DNA of 64,000 nucleotides from Planctomyces sp. Lineage in GTDB: Bacteria > Planctomycetota > Planctomycetia > Planctomycetales > Planctomycetaceae. Under the pieces are notes generated by a model, which made no database searches, had not been told where the DNA came from, and was given only the letters and a program-made list of their open reading frames with translations. The DNA is taken from the NCBI GenBank assembly GCA_019636235.1, contig JAHBXW010000017.1, forward strand, positions 44,246 to 108,245. The letters run 5' to 3'. Shown here one piece after another: positions 57,044-64,000 of the stretch; within the stretch, counting starts at the first letter, position 1; each line of letters starts with the position of its first letter. The translations under genes and the position numbers were made by a program.

Positions 57044-58033
57044 ATGCCCGCGAATCTCACGCCCCAATACCAGAAGGCCGAAGAGGAGTTCCGCCGGGCA
57101 CAATCCGCGCAGGAGCGCGTCGACTCACTCGAACTGATGCTGCAGCTGATCCCCAAACACAAGGGGACTGAAAAGCTGCAGGCCGACCTGAAGACGCGGC
57201 TCAAAGAAACGCGGGAAGAAGCCCAGGCGGAGAAGTCCGCCCCGAAAGCGACCCGCAGCTATCGCATTCCCCGGCAGGGCGCCGGAACAGTCATCCTCGT
57301 TGGCGCGCCCAATTCCGGAAAAAGCCGCATCCTCCGGGACCTGACCAACGCGCAGCCCGAAGTCGCCGATTACCCCTTCACCACCCGCGAACCGCTTCCC
57401 GGCATGATGCCCTGGCAGGACGTCCGCGTGCAGCTCGTCGACACGCCCCCTGTCACGGACAACCACATCGAACCCTACCTCACCGGCTTTGTCCGGTCCG
57501 CGGACCTCGTGCTGCTCTGCTTCGACGGTTCCAGCGACGACGCGCCGGAACAGACGGCCGATGTCGTCCGGCAGTTGTCCGATCGCAAGACGCGGCTCGC
57601 CGAACGCACGGGCTTCGATGAGGACGATATGAGCATCGTCAACGTCCGGACGTTGCTGGTCGTCACCCGCGGTGAGGACCCCGATGCCGCGCTGCGGCTG
57701 GACATGTTCCGCGAAGCCGGAGCGCCGCCGTTGTCGGAGATTTTCGTCGACCTCGATGCGGCGGAGGACGTCGAGCGACTGCGGGACGCGATCTACCGCG
57801 GCCTGGAGGTGATTCGCCTTTACACGAAAAGGCCCGGCAAGCCGGCCGATCGGGACAGCCCCTTCACCCTGCCGGCCGGCGCCACGGTGGAGGATCTCGC
57901 TGTCAAGGTGCACCGCGATCTGGCGGAGAGTCTGAAGCACGCGCGGGTCTGGGGCGCAGGGGTCAGCGACGGGCAGACCGTCGGCCGGGACCATGTCCTC
58001 GCCGAGGGGGATGTCGTCGAACTGCATGGCTGA
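57044..58033 (+). CDS. DRG/Obg-like GTPase with TGS domain and degenerate G4 motif
   Basis: 329 residues. A basic helical N-terminal region (about residues 1-75) precedes a GTP-binding domain with G1 GAPNSGKS (87-94), then [11 protein letters not shown] containing the G2 Thr, and G3 as DTPP instead of DTPG (near 132). The G4 position, NKxD in normal GTPases, reads TRGE (near 207), so guanine specificity may be lost or altered. The C-terminal 65 residues are a TGS domain ending GDVVELHG, as in DRG, OBG and YchF proteins. Such proteins act in ribosome biogenesis or translation; this member's nucleotide specificity needs testing. The annotated start has no strong ribosome-binding site. Confidence 0.8.
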   Translation: MPANLTPQYQKAEEEFRRAQSAQERVDSLELMLQLIPKHKGTEKLQADLKTRLKETREEAQAEKSAPKATRSYRIPRQGAGTVILVGAPNSGKSRILRDLTNAQPEVADYPFTTREPLPGMMPWQDVRVQLVDTPPVTDNHIEPYLTGFVRSADLVLLCFDGSSDDAPEQTADVVRQLSDRKTRLAERTGFDEDDMSIVNVRTLLVVTRGEDPDAALRLDMFREAGAPPLSEIFVDLDAAEDVERLRDAIYRGLEVIRLYTKRPGKPADRDSPFTLPAGATVEDLAVKVHRDLAESLKHARVWGAGVSDGQTVGRDHVLAEGDVVELHG

Positions 58034-58074
58034 GGGAAGCGGCGCCCCCTCACAGGCCGCTGCGCGGCATTCGT

Positions 58075-58941
58075 TTACGCCTGGCCGAGCACGATCTTCC
58101 AGGCCGCACCGAGAAACCGCGGCAGGTCGCTGGCGATCAGTCCGGGCTGGGACAGCTCGTCGGCCGCCAGGTCCCCCGCCAGTCCCTGCAGATAGACGGC
58201 CAGCTTCGCGGCGTCGAGCGGCGACATCCGCTGCGCGAGGAGCGCGGCGGTCAATCCGGTCAGGACATCGCCCGTGCCGCCGGTGGACATGCCCGGATTG
58301 CCGGTCGGATTGATCCACAGCGACTCGCCGTCCGTCACCACCGTCCCGTGACCTTTCAGGACCACGACGATGCCCTGCTCGCCGGCAAACCGCTGGGCGA
58401 GCGCCGCACGGTCCGCCTGAACATCGGCCACGGCGATGCCGCACAGGCGGGCGAACTCGCCGGGGTGGGGAGTGATGATTCGCGGCGCTGGAGCCCGCTT
58501 CCAGGCGTCCCCCTGCCCGACGAGCGCGTTCAATCCGTCGGCGTCGACGACCAGCGGCAGCGGGCACGACTCGACGAGCCTGCGCGCCAGCCCGCGGGTC
58601 GCCTCCGTCACCCCCCAGCCGGGTCCGCAGGCCACGGCCGAGGCCGCCTCCCAGCGCCGTGCGAGCGCATCTCCCGCGGCAGCCGCCAGTCGCCCCTCGT
58701 CGTCCTCCGGCAGCGGCGTCGTCAGCCAGCAGGGTTCCGCCGCGGCGACAATCGGCAGAATGCCCTCCGGGACCGCGAGTTCCACGAGCCCCGCGCCGCC
58801 GCGCAGCGCCCCCAGACCCGACAGCACCGCCGCGCCGCTCATCCCCCGGCTGCCGGCGGCGATCAGCACCCGCCCATACGTCCCCTTGTTCGAATCCGCA
58901 GGACGGGGAGGCGGCAACGGCAGGTCGTCAGGCGGACGCAT
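58075..58941 (-). CDS. nnrD: ADP/ATP-dependent NAD(P)H-hydrate dehydratase
   Basis: 288 residues. It repairs hydrated NAD(P)H. The family motifs are KGTYGRVLIAAGSRGMSGAA near the N-terminus, VDADGLNAL, the catalytic-site ITPHPGEFARL, VLKGHGTVV and NPGMSTGGTGDVLTG near the C-terminus. The NnrE epimerase half (YjeF N-terminal domain) is absent from this protein. The ATG at 58941 is preceded by a TTG. It follows metH on the same strand after 30 bases and converges with the GTPase gene. Confidence 0.92.
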   Translation of the reverse strand: MRPPDDLPLPPPRPADSNKGTYGRVLIAAGSRGMSGAAVLSGLGALRGGAGLVELAVPEGILPIVAAAEPCWLTTPLPEDDEGRLAAAAGDALARRWEAASAVACGPGWGVTEATRGLARRLVESCPLPLVVDADGLNALVGQGDAWKRAPAPRIITPHPGEFARLCGIAVADVQADRAALAQRFAGEQGIVVVLKGHGTVVTDGESLWINPTGNPGMSTGGTGDVLTGLTAALLAQRMSPLDAAKLAVYLQGLAGDLAADELSQPGLIASDLPRFLGAAWKIVLGQA

Positions 58942-58971
58942 CAACGAAACTCCTGATCCGGCAGCCGGCCG

Positions 58972-61900
58972 TTACGGATCGTAACCCAGATTCGGCGCCA
59001 GCCAGCGTTCCATCTCGTGAACGGAAACGCCCAACCGACCGGCATAGTCCACGACCTGGTCGCGCGTGACGCGATCGATCGCGAAATACCGGGACTCGGG
59101 ATGTGCGAAGTACATCCCGCTCACGCTGGCCGCCGGCCACATCGCGTAACTTTCCGTCAGGCGGATGCCGGCTTCCTGTTCCGCGTGCAGCAGATCGAAC
59201 AACCGTTGTTTCAGCGTGTGGTCCGGGCAGGCCGGATAGCCGAACGCCGGGCGGATGCCGCGATATTTCTCCTCGATGAGGTCCTCTCTGCTGAGGCTCT
59301 CTGAAGCGCCATAACCCCATTCGCGGCGGACGCGGGCGTGCAGCCATTCCGCAAACGCCTCGGCCAGCCGATCGGCGATGGCACGCGCCATGATGCCCTC
59401 GTAGTCGTCGTGCGCGGCTTCACACTTTTTGACGAGTTCGTCGCAGCCGAGACCGGCCGTCACGGCAAACGCGCCGACGTAATCCGTCCGCCCGCTCTCC
59501 CGCGGGGCCACGTAATCCGCCAGCGAACGAAAGTTCGTCGTCCCCCGCCGCTCCCATTGCTGCCGCAGCATGGGGAACCGCGCGAGCTCATCTCCTTCGT
59601 TCCACAGGACGATGTCGTCCCCTTCGGTATTGGCCGGCCAGAACCCGTACACGCCGCTGGCCGACAGTTCCCCGGAGGCGGCGACGCGGTCCAGCAGCCG
59701 GTTCGCGTCGTCGTACAGCTTCCGCGCCTCCTCGCCGACGTTCGGATCTTCGAAGATCTTCGGGAACCGCCCCTTCAGCTCCCACGTCATGAAAAACGGC
59801 GACCAGTCGATGTACGGCCGCAGATCGCTCAGCGGCACGTTCCGCAGCGTTCGCAGGCCGGTGAAGGCGGGGACCGGGATGTCGACGGCCGACCAGTCGG
59901 TCGAGAACCGGCGTTCGCGGGCCTGGGCCAGCGGGACGAGCGTCTGCTGCTGACGCTGCGCGAACAGTGTGCGATCGCGTGCCTGGGCTTCGCGGTTCCG
60001 CTGCTCGAACTCCTCGCGCAGGTCGGCGTCGAGCAGCCGTTCCACGACCGGCACGGACTGCGAAGCGTCCTTGATGTAGACCACGGCGTGGTCATACCCC
60101 GGCGCGATCTTCACCGCTGTGTGCCGCGCCGAGGTCGTCGCCCCGCCGATCAGCAGCGGCGTCTCGAACCCCTGCCGCTGCATCTCCTTCGCCGCATGCA
60201 CCATCTCATCCAGCGAGGGAGTGATCAGCCCCGACAGGCCGATCGCATCCGCGCCGACTTCCCGGGCCGTCTCCAGAATCTTCTCGCAGGGAACCATCAC
60301 TCCCAGGTCGATGACCTCGAAGTTGTTGCACCGCAGCACCACCGCCACGATGTTCTTGCCGATGTCGTGGACGTCCCCCTTGACGGTCGCCAGGACAATC
60401 CGGCCCCGGCTGTTGCTGACCGGCAGCGCCTGCGGATCGATCAGTCCCTTGGCCTTCTCCTCCTCCATGTACGGTTCCAGATAGGCCACCGACCGTTTCA
60501 TGACGCGGGCGCTCTTCACCACCTGCGGCAGAAACATCTTGCCCGCGCCGAACAGCTCGCCGACGACGCTCATTCCGTCCATCAGCGGCCCCTGGATGAC
60601 GTCCAGCGGCCGGGCATGCTTCCGCCGCGCCTCTTCGGTGTCCTCCTCGATGAAATCGGCGATGCCCTTCAGCAGCGCGTGCTGCAGGCGCTCTTCGACG
60701 GTCCCCTGCCGCCAGGCGAGATCCGGCCCCGCGTCGCGCCCTCCCGCGACGCGTTTCACCTGCTCGGAATACGCGATCAGCCGCTCCGTCGCGTCCGGGC
60801 GGCGGTTCAACAGCACGTCCTCGACGTACTCTCGCAGCGTCGGCTCAATCTCCTCGTAGACCTCCAGCTGGCCGGCGTTGACGATGCCCATGTCCAGGCC
60901 GGCGCGGATCGCGTGATACAGGAAGCAGGCGTTCATCGCCTCGCGGACGACTTCGTTGCCCCGGAACGAGAACGAGACGTTGCTCACGCCGCCGCTCGTG
61001 CGGGCCCACGGGCAGGCCGCCTTGACCCGCCGGACCGCCTCGAAGAACTCGACCGCGTAGTTCGCGTGCTCCTCCATCCCCGTGCCGACGGTCAGGATGT
61101 TGACGTCGAATATGATGTCCTCGGGGCGGAACCCGGCCTGCTCCGTCAGCAGGCGATAGGCCCGCTGGCAGATCGCCACTTTCCGGTCGGCGTCGACCGC
61201 CTGCCCCTCCTCATCGAAGGCCATCACGACGACCGCAGCGCCATACGCCTGAATCCGCCGCGCCTGCGCCAGAAACGCCGCCTCTCCCTCCTTGAGGCTG
61301 ATCGAATTGACGATCCCCTTGCCGGCGAGGCATTTCAGCCCGGACTCGATGACGCTGAACTTCGAGCTGTCGACCATGACGGGCGCCTTCGCCACGTCCG
61401 GCTCGTCCGACATCAGGTTCAGAAAGTGGGCCATCTCCTGCTCGCTGTCGAGCAGTCCCTCGTCCATGTTGACGTCGACGACGTTGGCGCCCCCGTCGAT
61501 CTGCTCCCGCGCGATCGTCAGCGCCTCGTCGTATTTCTTCTCCTTGATCAGCCGCGCGAACTTCCGCGATCCGGTGACGTTCGTCCGCTCGCCGACGAGC
61601 AGAAACGGGTTCGCAGTCTCCGGCTCGCTTCGCAGCTCCACCAGCTCCGTGCCGCTGTACTGGCTGTGGTGCGGAACATCGGGAATCTTTCGCGGCGGCA
61701 GTCTGCGGACCGTCTCCGCCAGCCGGGCGATGTACTCCGGCCGCGTGCCGCAGCAGCCGCCGACAATGTTCACCCAGCCCTGCCGGGCGAACTCGCCGAT
61801 GATGTCGGCGAACTCCGTCGAATTGCTGTCGAATCCCCCCATGCCGTCCGGCATGCCGGCGTTCGGATAACAGGAGACGAACACCGGAGCCCGCGCGGAA

Positions 61901-62685
61901 ATCGCCTCCACATAGGGCCGCATCTGAGCCGGGCCCAGCCCGCAGTTCAGGCCGATGCTGAACATCGGGAAATGCGAAACCGCCGCCCAGAAGGCTTCGA
62001 GCGTCTGACTGGTCAGCGTCCGCCCCCCCAGGAACACCGTCCCCGAGACGATCACGGGCACGCGCCGGCCCCCGCTCTCAAGCACCTCGCGGATCGCGAA
62101 CAGCGCCGCCTTCATGTTGAGCGTGTCGAACGACGTCTCCGGCAGCAGGAGGTCGCAGCCGCCGTCCAGCAGCCCCCGCACCTGCGCTGCGTATGACCGG
62201 ACCATGTCGTCGAATTTCACCTTCCGTTCGCCGGGGTGATCCGCGTTGAAGGACGTCTGGAACTTCGTCGGTCCGATGCTGCCGGCGACGAACCGCGGCT
62301 TGCCCGGATCCCGCTTCGTGAACGCCGACGTCTCGCGACGCGCCAGCTCGGCGGCCGCCACGTTGACCTCGTAGGCCAGCTCCTCCAGCCCGAACTCCGC
62401 AAGGTCGATGGGGCTGGCGATGAACGAATTGGTCTCGATGATGTCGGCCCCGGCCTCGAGGTATTGCCGGTGGACGTCGGCGATCATCTCCGGCTGCGTC
62501 AGGCACAGCAGGGACGTGGCGTTCTTCAGATCCACCGGATGCGAGGCGAAACGCGTGCCGCGATAGTCGGCGTCGGTCAGCCCCCGCGACATCAACAGCG
62601 CGCCCATCGACCCGTCGAGCAGCAGGATGCGCTCGCTCAGGAGTTCGGCCAGGCGGGGGGAAAGGTCGTCAGCGAAGTCTTTCAT
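58972..62685 (-). CDS. metH: cobalamin-dependent methionine synthase
   Basis: 1237 residues, normal for MetH (E. coli 1227). It transfers a methyl group from methyltetrahydrofolate to homocysteine through cobalamin. Homocysteine domain: [12 protein letters not shown] and the zinc cysteines in GLNCG (near 246) and GGCCGT (near 308). Folate domain: [19 protein letters not shown] onward, about residues 355-610. Cobalamin domain: [12 protein letters not shown] (near 770), whose His coordinates cobalt. Reactivation domain: [15 protein letters not shown] (near 1140), which binds S-adenosylmethionine. The MetH is therefore complete and self-reactivating. No ribosome-binding site is visible, and -10 TAAAAC lies six bases before the ATG. 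No cobalamin riboswitch was recognised upstream. Confidence 0.97.
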   Translation of the reverse strand: MKDFADDLSPRLAELLSERILLLDGSMGALLMSRGLTDADYRGTRFASHPVDLKNATSLLCLTQPEMIADVHRQYLEAGADIIETNSFIASPIDLAEFGLEELAYEVNVAAAELARRETSAFTKRDPGKPRFVAGSIGPTKFQTSFNADHPGERKVKFDDMVRSYAAQVRGLLDGGCDLLLPETSFDTLNMKAALFAIREVLESGGRRVPVIVSGTVFLGGRTLTSQTLEAFWAAVSHFPMFSIGLNCGLGPAQMRPYVEAISARAPVFVSCYPNAGMPDGMGGFDSNSTEFADIIGEFARQGWVNIVGGCCGTRPEYIARLAETVRRLPPRKIPDVPHHSQYSGTELVELRSEPETANPFLLVGERTNVTGSRKFARLIKEKKYDEALTIAREQIDGGANVVDVNMDEGLLDSEQEMAHFLNLMSDEPDVAKAPVMVDSSKFSVIESGLKCLAGKGIVNSISLKEGEAAFLAQARRIQAYGAAVVVMAFDEEGQAVDADRKVAICQRAYRLLTEQAGFRPEDIIFDVNILTVGTGMEEHANYAVEFFEAVRRVKAACPWARTSGGVSNVSFSFRGNEVVREAMNACFLYHAIRAGLDMGIVNAGQLEVYEEIEPTLREYVEDVLLNRRPDATERLIAYSEQVKRVAGGRDAGPDLAWRQGTVEERLQHALLKGIADFIEEDTEEARRKHARPLDVIQGPLMDGMSVVGELFGAGKMFLPQVVKSARVMKRSVAYLEPYMEEEKAKGLIDPQALPVSNSRGRIVLATVKGDVHDIGKNIVAVVLRCNNFEVIDLGVMVPCEKILETAREVGADAIGLSGLITPSLDEMVHAAKEMQRQGFETPLLIGGATTSARHTAVKIAPGYDHAVVYIKDASQSVPVVERLLDADLREEFEQRNREAQARDRTLFAQRQQQTLVPLAQARERRFSTDWSAVDIPVPAFTGLRTLRNVPLSDLRPYIDWSPFFMTWELKGRFPKIFEDPNVGEEARKLYDDANRLLDRVAASGELSASGVYGFWPANTEGDDIVLWNEGDELARFPMLRQQWERRGTTNFRSLADYVAPRESGRTDYVGAFAVTAGLGCDELVKKCEAAHDDYEGIMARAIADRLAEAFAEWLHARVRREWGYGASESLSREDLIEEKYRGIRPAFGYPACPDHTLKQRLFDLLHAEQEAGIRLTESYAMWPAASVSGMYFAHPESRYFAIDRVTRDQVVDYAGRLGVSVHEMERWLAPNLGYDP

Positions 62686-62691
62686 CGCACT

Positions 62692-62721
62692 GTTTTACGG
62701 GCGATGGGAGAGACCCGGCAA
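62692..62721 (-). promoter_or_regulatory. candidate promoter giving a nearly leaderless metH transcript
   Basis: On the minus strand TTGCCG (62721-62716) and TAAAAC (62697-62692) are 18 bases apart. Only six bases separate the -10 box from the metH ATG, so transcription would start at or very near the start codon. Confidence 0.4.
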
Positions 62722-62795
62722 GATGCAGCCAGGTTCAGGGAGGCCGTTCCCATTCCCGATTCACCCCGCCCCGACCCCTGCGCATCCCACGCGGA

Positions 62796-62825
62796 TTGGA
62801 CTCCGGCCTGCGGGCGTCGAATAAT
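62796..62825 (+). promoter_or_regulatory. candidate promoter of the pirin gene
   Basis: TTGGAC (62796-62801), an 18-base spacer and AATAAT (62820-62825, 5 of 6). It lies 51 bases before the ATG at 62876. Confidence 0.45.
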
Positions 62826-62875
62826 CATCGGCAGACGTCTGTTCGCTGGCCCTCCGCCCCTGAAAGGCACAGACC

Positions 62876-63574
62876 ATGATCAAGATCCGGCACGCCGACG
62901 CACGAGGCTACTTTGACCACGGCTGGCTGCAGACGCACCACACGTTCTCCTTCGCCGACTACTACGACCCGGACTACACGAGCTTCCGGGCCCTGCGGGT
63001 GATGAACGAGGACCGCGTCCGCCCCGGACACGGGTTCAACGAGCACGGCCACAAGGACATGGAGATCGTGACCTACGTCCTGGAGGGCGCCCTCGAACAC
63101 CGCGACAGCCTCGGCAACGGCGAAGTCCTCCGTCCCGGCGAGTTCCAGCGGATGTCGGCCGGCCGCGGCATCCGGCACAGCGAGTTCAATCCCTCCAAGA
63201 CCGAATCAGTTCACCTGTACCAGATCTGGCTGCTGCCCGAGCGGCCGGGGCTCGAGCCCAGTTACGAGCAGAAGGCGTTCGACGCCGCGGAGCGCGAGAA
63301 CCGGTTTCGGATCGTCGCCTCGCCCACCGCGCGAGATGGGTCGCTGAGGATTCATCAGGACGCGGAGATCTTCCTGGCGACGCTGGCCGACGGGGCGGAG
63401 GTGTCGCAGGCGATTCCCAGGGGACGGCACGCCTGGCTGCAGGTGCTGCGCGGTTCGGTGGGGATCAACGGCGAGGAGCTGCAGATTGGCGACGGAGCGG
63501 CGATCAGCGACGTGGAGGAATTGTCGATCCGCACCGCCGAGCCGTCGGAGGTGATGCTGTTCGACCTGGCGTGA
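62876..63574 (+). CDS. pirin family protein (YhhW-like)
   Basis: 232 residues, double-cupin fold. The N-terminal cupin carries the metal ligands: HHTFSFADYYDP precedes HGHKDMEIVTYVLEG, and GRGIRHSEFNP supplies the last His and Glu. The C-terminal cupin is shorter and lacks ligands. YhhW-type pirins can act as quercetin 2,3-dioxygenases in vitro; the physiological role is unclear. AAAGG lies 10 bases before the ATG. The promoter candidate at 62796-62825 precedes it, and metH is transcribed divergently. Confidence 0.92.
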   Translation: MIKIRHADARGYFDHGWLQTHHTFSFADYYDPDYTSFRALRVMNEDRVRPGHGFNEHGHKDMEIVTYVLEGALEHRDSLGNGEVLRPGEFQRMSAGRGIRHSEFNPSKTESVHLYQIWLLPERPGLEPSYEQKAFDAAERENRFRIVASPTARDGSLRIHQDAEIFLATLADGAEVSQAIPRGRHAWLQVLRGSVGINGEELQIGDGAAISDVEELSIRTAEPSEVMLFDLA

Positions 63575-63696
63575 AGTGGCCTCGGCCGGCGACAGCGGCC
63601 GCGTTCCGCCGGGCGATCATGCCGCGGATGGACTGGTTAATGGTCATTGAGTGACACGGTCCAATCCGACGGCGCCCGCTTGACGCGCTTGCGCGC

Positions 63697-63884
63697 CGTA
63701 GGGTGGCGTCGAGGAACGAGACCCACCGCACGTCCGGCGCTCATTTGCAAATTGCAGAGCGAATACTGCAACGTGCAAAACGAAGGGGGCGAGCGCGGGG
63801 ACGCCCGTCTCCTGAGGACCGAATTCAATGGTGGGTCATCGCCGGCTCGCCCTGCGGGCTTGCCCGGCTCGACGCCACCCTACG
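63697..63884. repeat. 17-bp perfect inverted repeat in a gene-free region
   Basis: CGTAGGGTGGCGTCGAG (63697-63713) is repeated in inverted orientation as CTCGACGCCACCCTACG (63868-63884), 154 bases apart. The gap and the DNA after it include A/T-rich stretches (such as TTTGCAATT-like runs near 63743-63790 and again from 63940) that differ from the GC-rich genes. This could be a small non-coding mobile or repeat element; the copy number is not known from this window. The rest of 63575-64000 holds no gene I can support. Confidence 0.55.
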
Positions 63885-64000
63885 CCTTCAAATTGCGCGT
63901 GCCGCGAACTGCGTAATCAATTCGGCGACGTCACGTTCGCGATCTCAATTTGCACTTTGCAGTTCTCACTTTGCAGTTCGCAATGGCCAATTTCTGATGA

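Noticed and set aside
59338..62196. A 952-codon open frame opposite metH, and similar frames opposite the kinase at 53114-55858
   Set aside because: These arise the same way from codon bias in the genuine gene on the other strand.
62686..62875. A cobalamin riboswitch before metH
   Set aside because: The 190 bases between metH and the pirin gene show no B12-box-like sequence, and the best promoter leaves no room for a leader.

Overview
This 64 kb, strongly GC-rich window reads as a chromosome segment of a planctomycete (class Planctomycetia). The evidence is a DUF1501 protein, two DUF1559 proteins (pilin-like N-terminus plus H-X9-DG C-terminal motif), a DUF1573 lipoprotein, a Ser/Thr kinase with DWG in place of DFG, an EF-Tu whose switch I lacks the usual RGITI motif, and a BamA with a long insertion in its last POTRA domain. 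I see no phage, insertion sequence, CRISPR array or defence island; most of it is housekeeping DNA with lineage-specific genes between.

Layout. 1-11.5 kb: a VWA/BatA-like membrane protein (cut by the window edge), tatA, bamA, a Tat-exported DUF1501 protein, a SpoIIE-type phosphatase, a GlcD-like FAD oxidase, a YihY/BrkB membrane protein and a small HEIGH protein of unknown function. 11.5-27.5 kb: the translation/transcription block, in the order tRNA-Thr(TGT), tRNA-Tyr(GTA), tRNA-Gly(TCC), tRNA-Thr(GGT), tuf, rpmG, tRNA-Trp(CCA), secE, nusG, rplK, rplA, rplJ, rplL, rpoB, rpoC, ending in a clear intrinsic terminator. 27.7-33.2 kb: an Nramp-related transporter, a dihydrouridine synthase and hisD in a row, with a GspE/PilB-type ATPase facing them. 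33.5-41.3 kb: a zinc-ribbon protein, a Gfo/Idh/MocA protein, and a cluster in which two near-duplicate DUF1559 genes flank a DUF1573 lipoprotein gene. 41.3-48.1 kb, all on the minus strand: response regulator, histidine kinase, orphan sugar-binding lipoprotein, SMP-30-like lactonase, glycine-zipper lipoprotein and a TPR-sulfotransferase. 48.3-64 kb: a Gfo/Idh-like protein, a stand-alone TIGR00300 (LOR/SDH) enzyme, an acyltransferase, hisS, a membrane Ser/Thr kinase with an extracytoplasmic sensor region, a universal stress protein, a DRG-like GTPase with a degenerate G4 motif, nnrD, metH and a pirin, ending in a gene-free stretch with a 17-bp inverted repeat.

How the genes work together. The central block makes the elongation factor, ribosomal stalk and RNA polymerase; a hairpin after rplL followed by a good promoter (TTGTCA-16-TATACT) suggests that rpoBC is tuned separately from the ribosomal genes. 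bamA, tatA and the DUF1501 protein belong to envelope assembly and export. The two-component pair beside an orphan periplasmic sugar-binding protein and a lactonase looks like a sugar-sensing module, but that link is inferred from position only. No large new system is evident; the more unusual points are altered key residues in otherwise familiar families (EF-Tu, Nramp, DRG-like GTPase, Gfo/Idh) and the BamA insertion.
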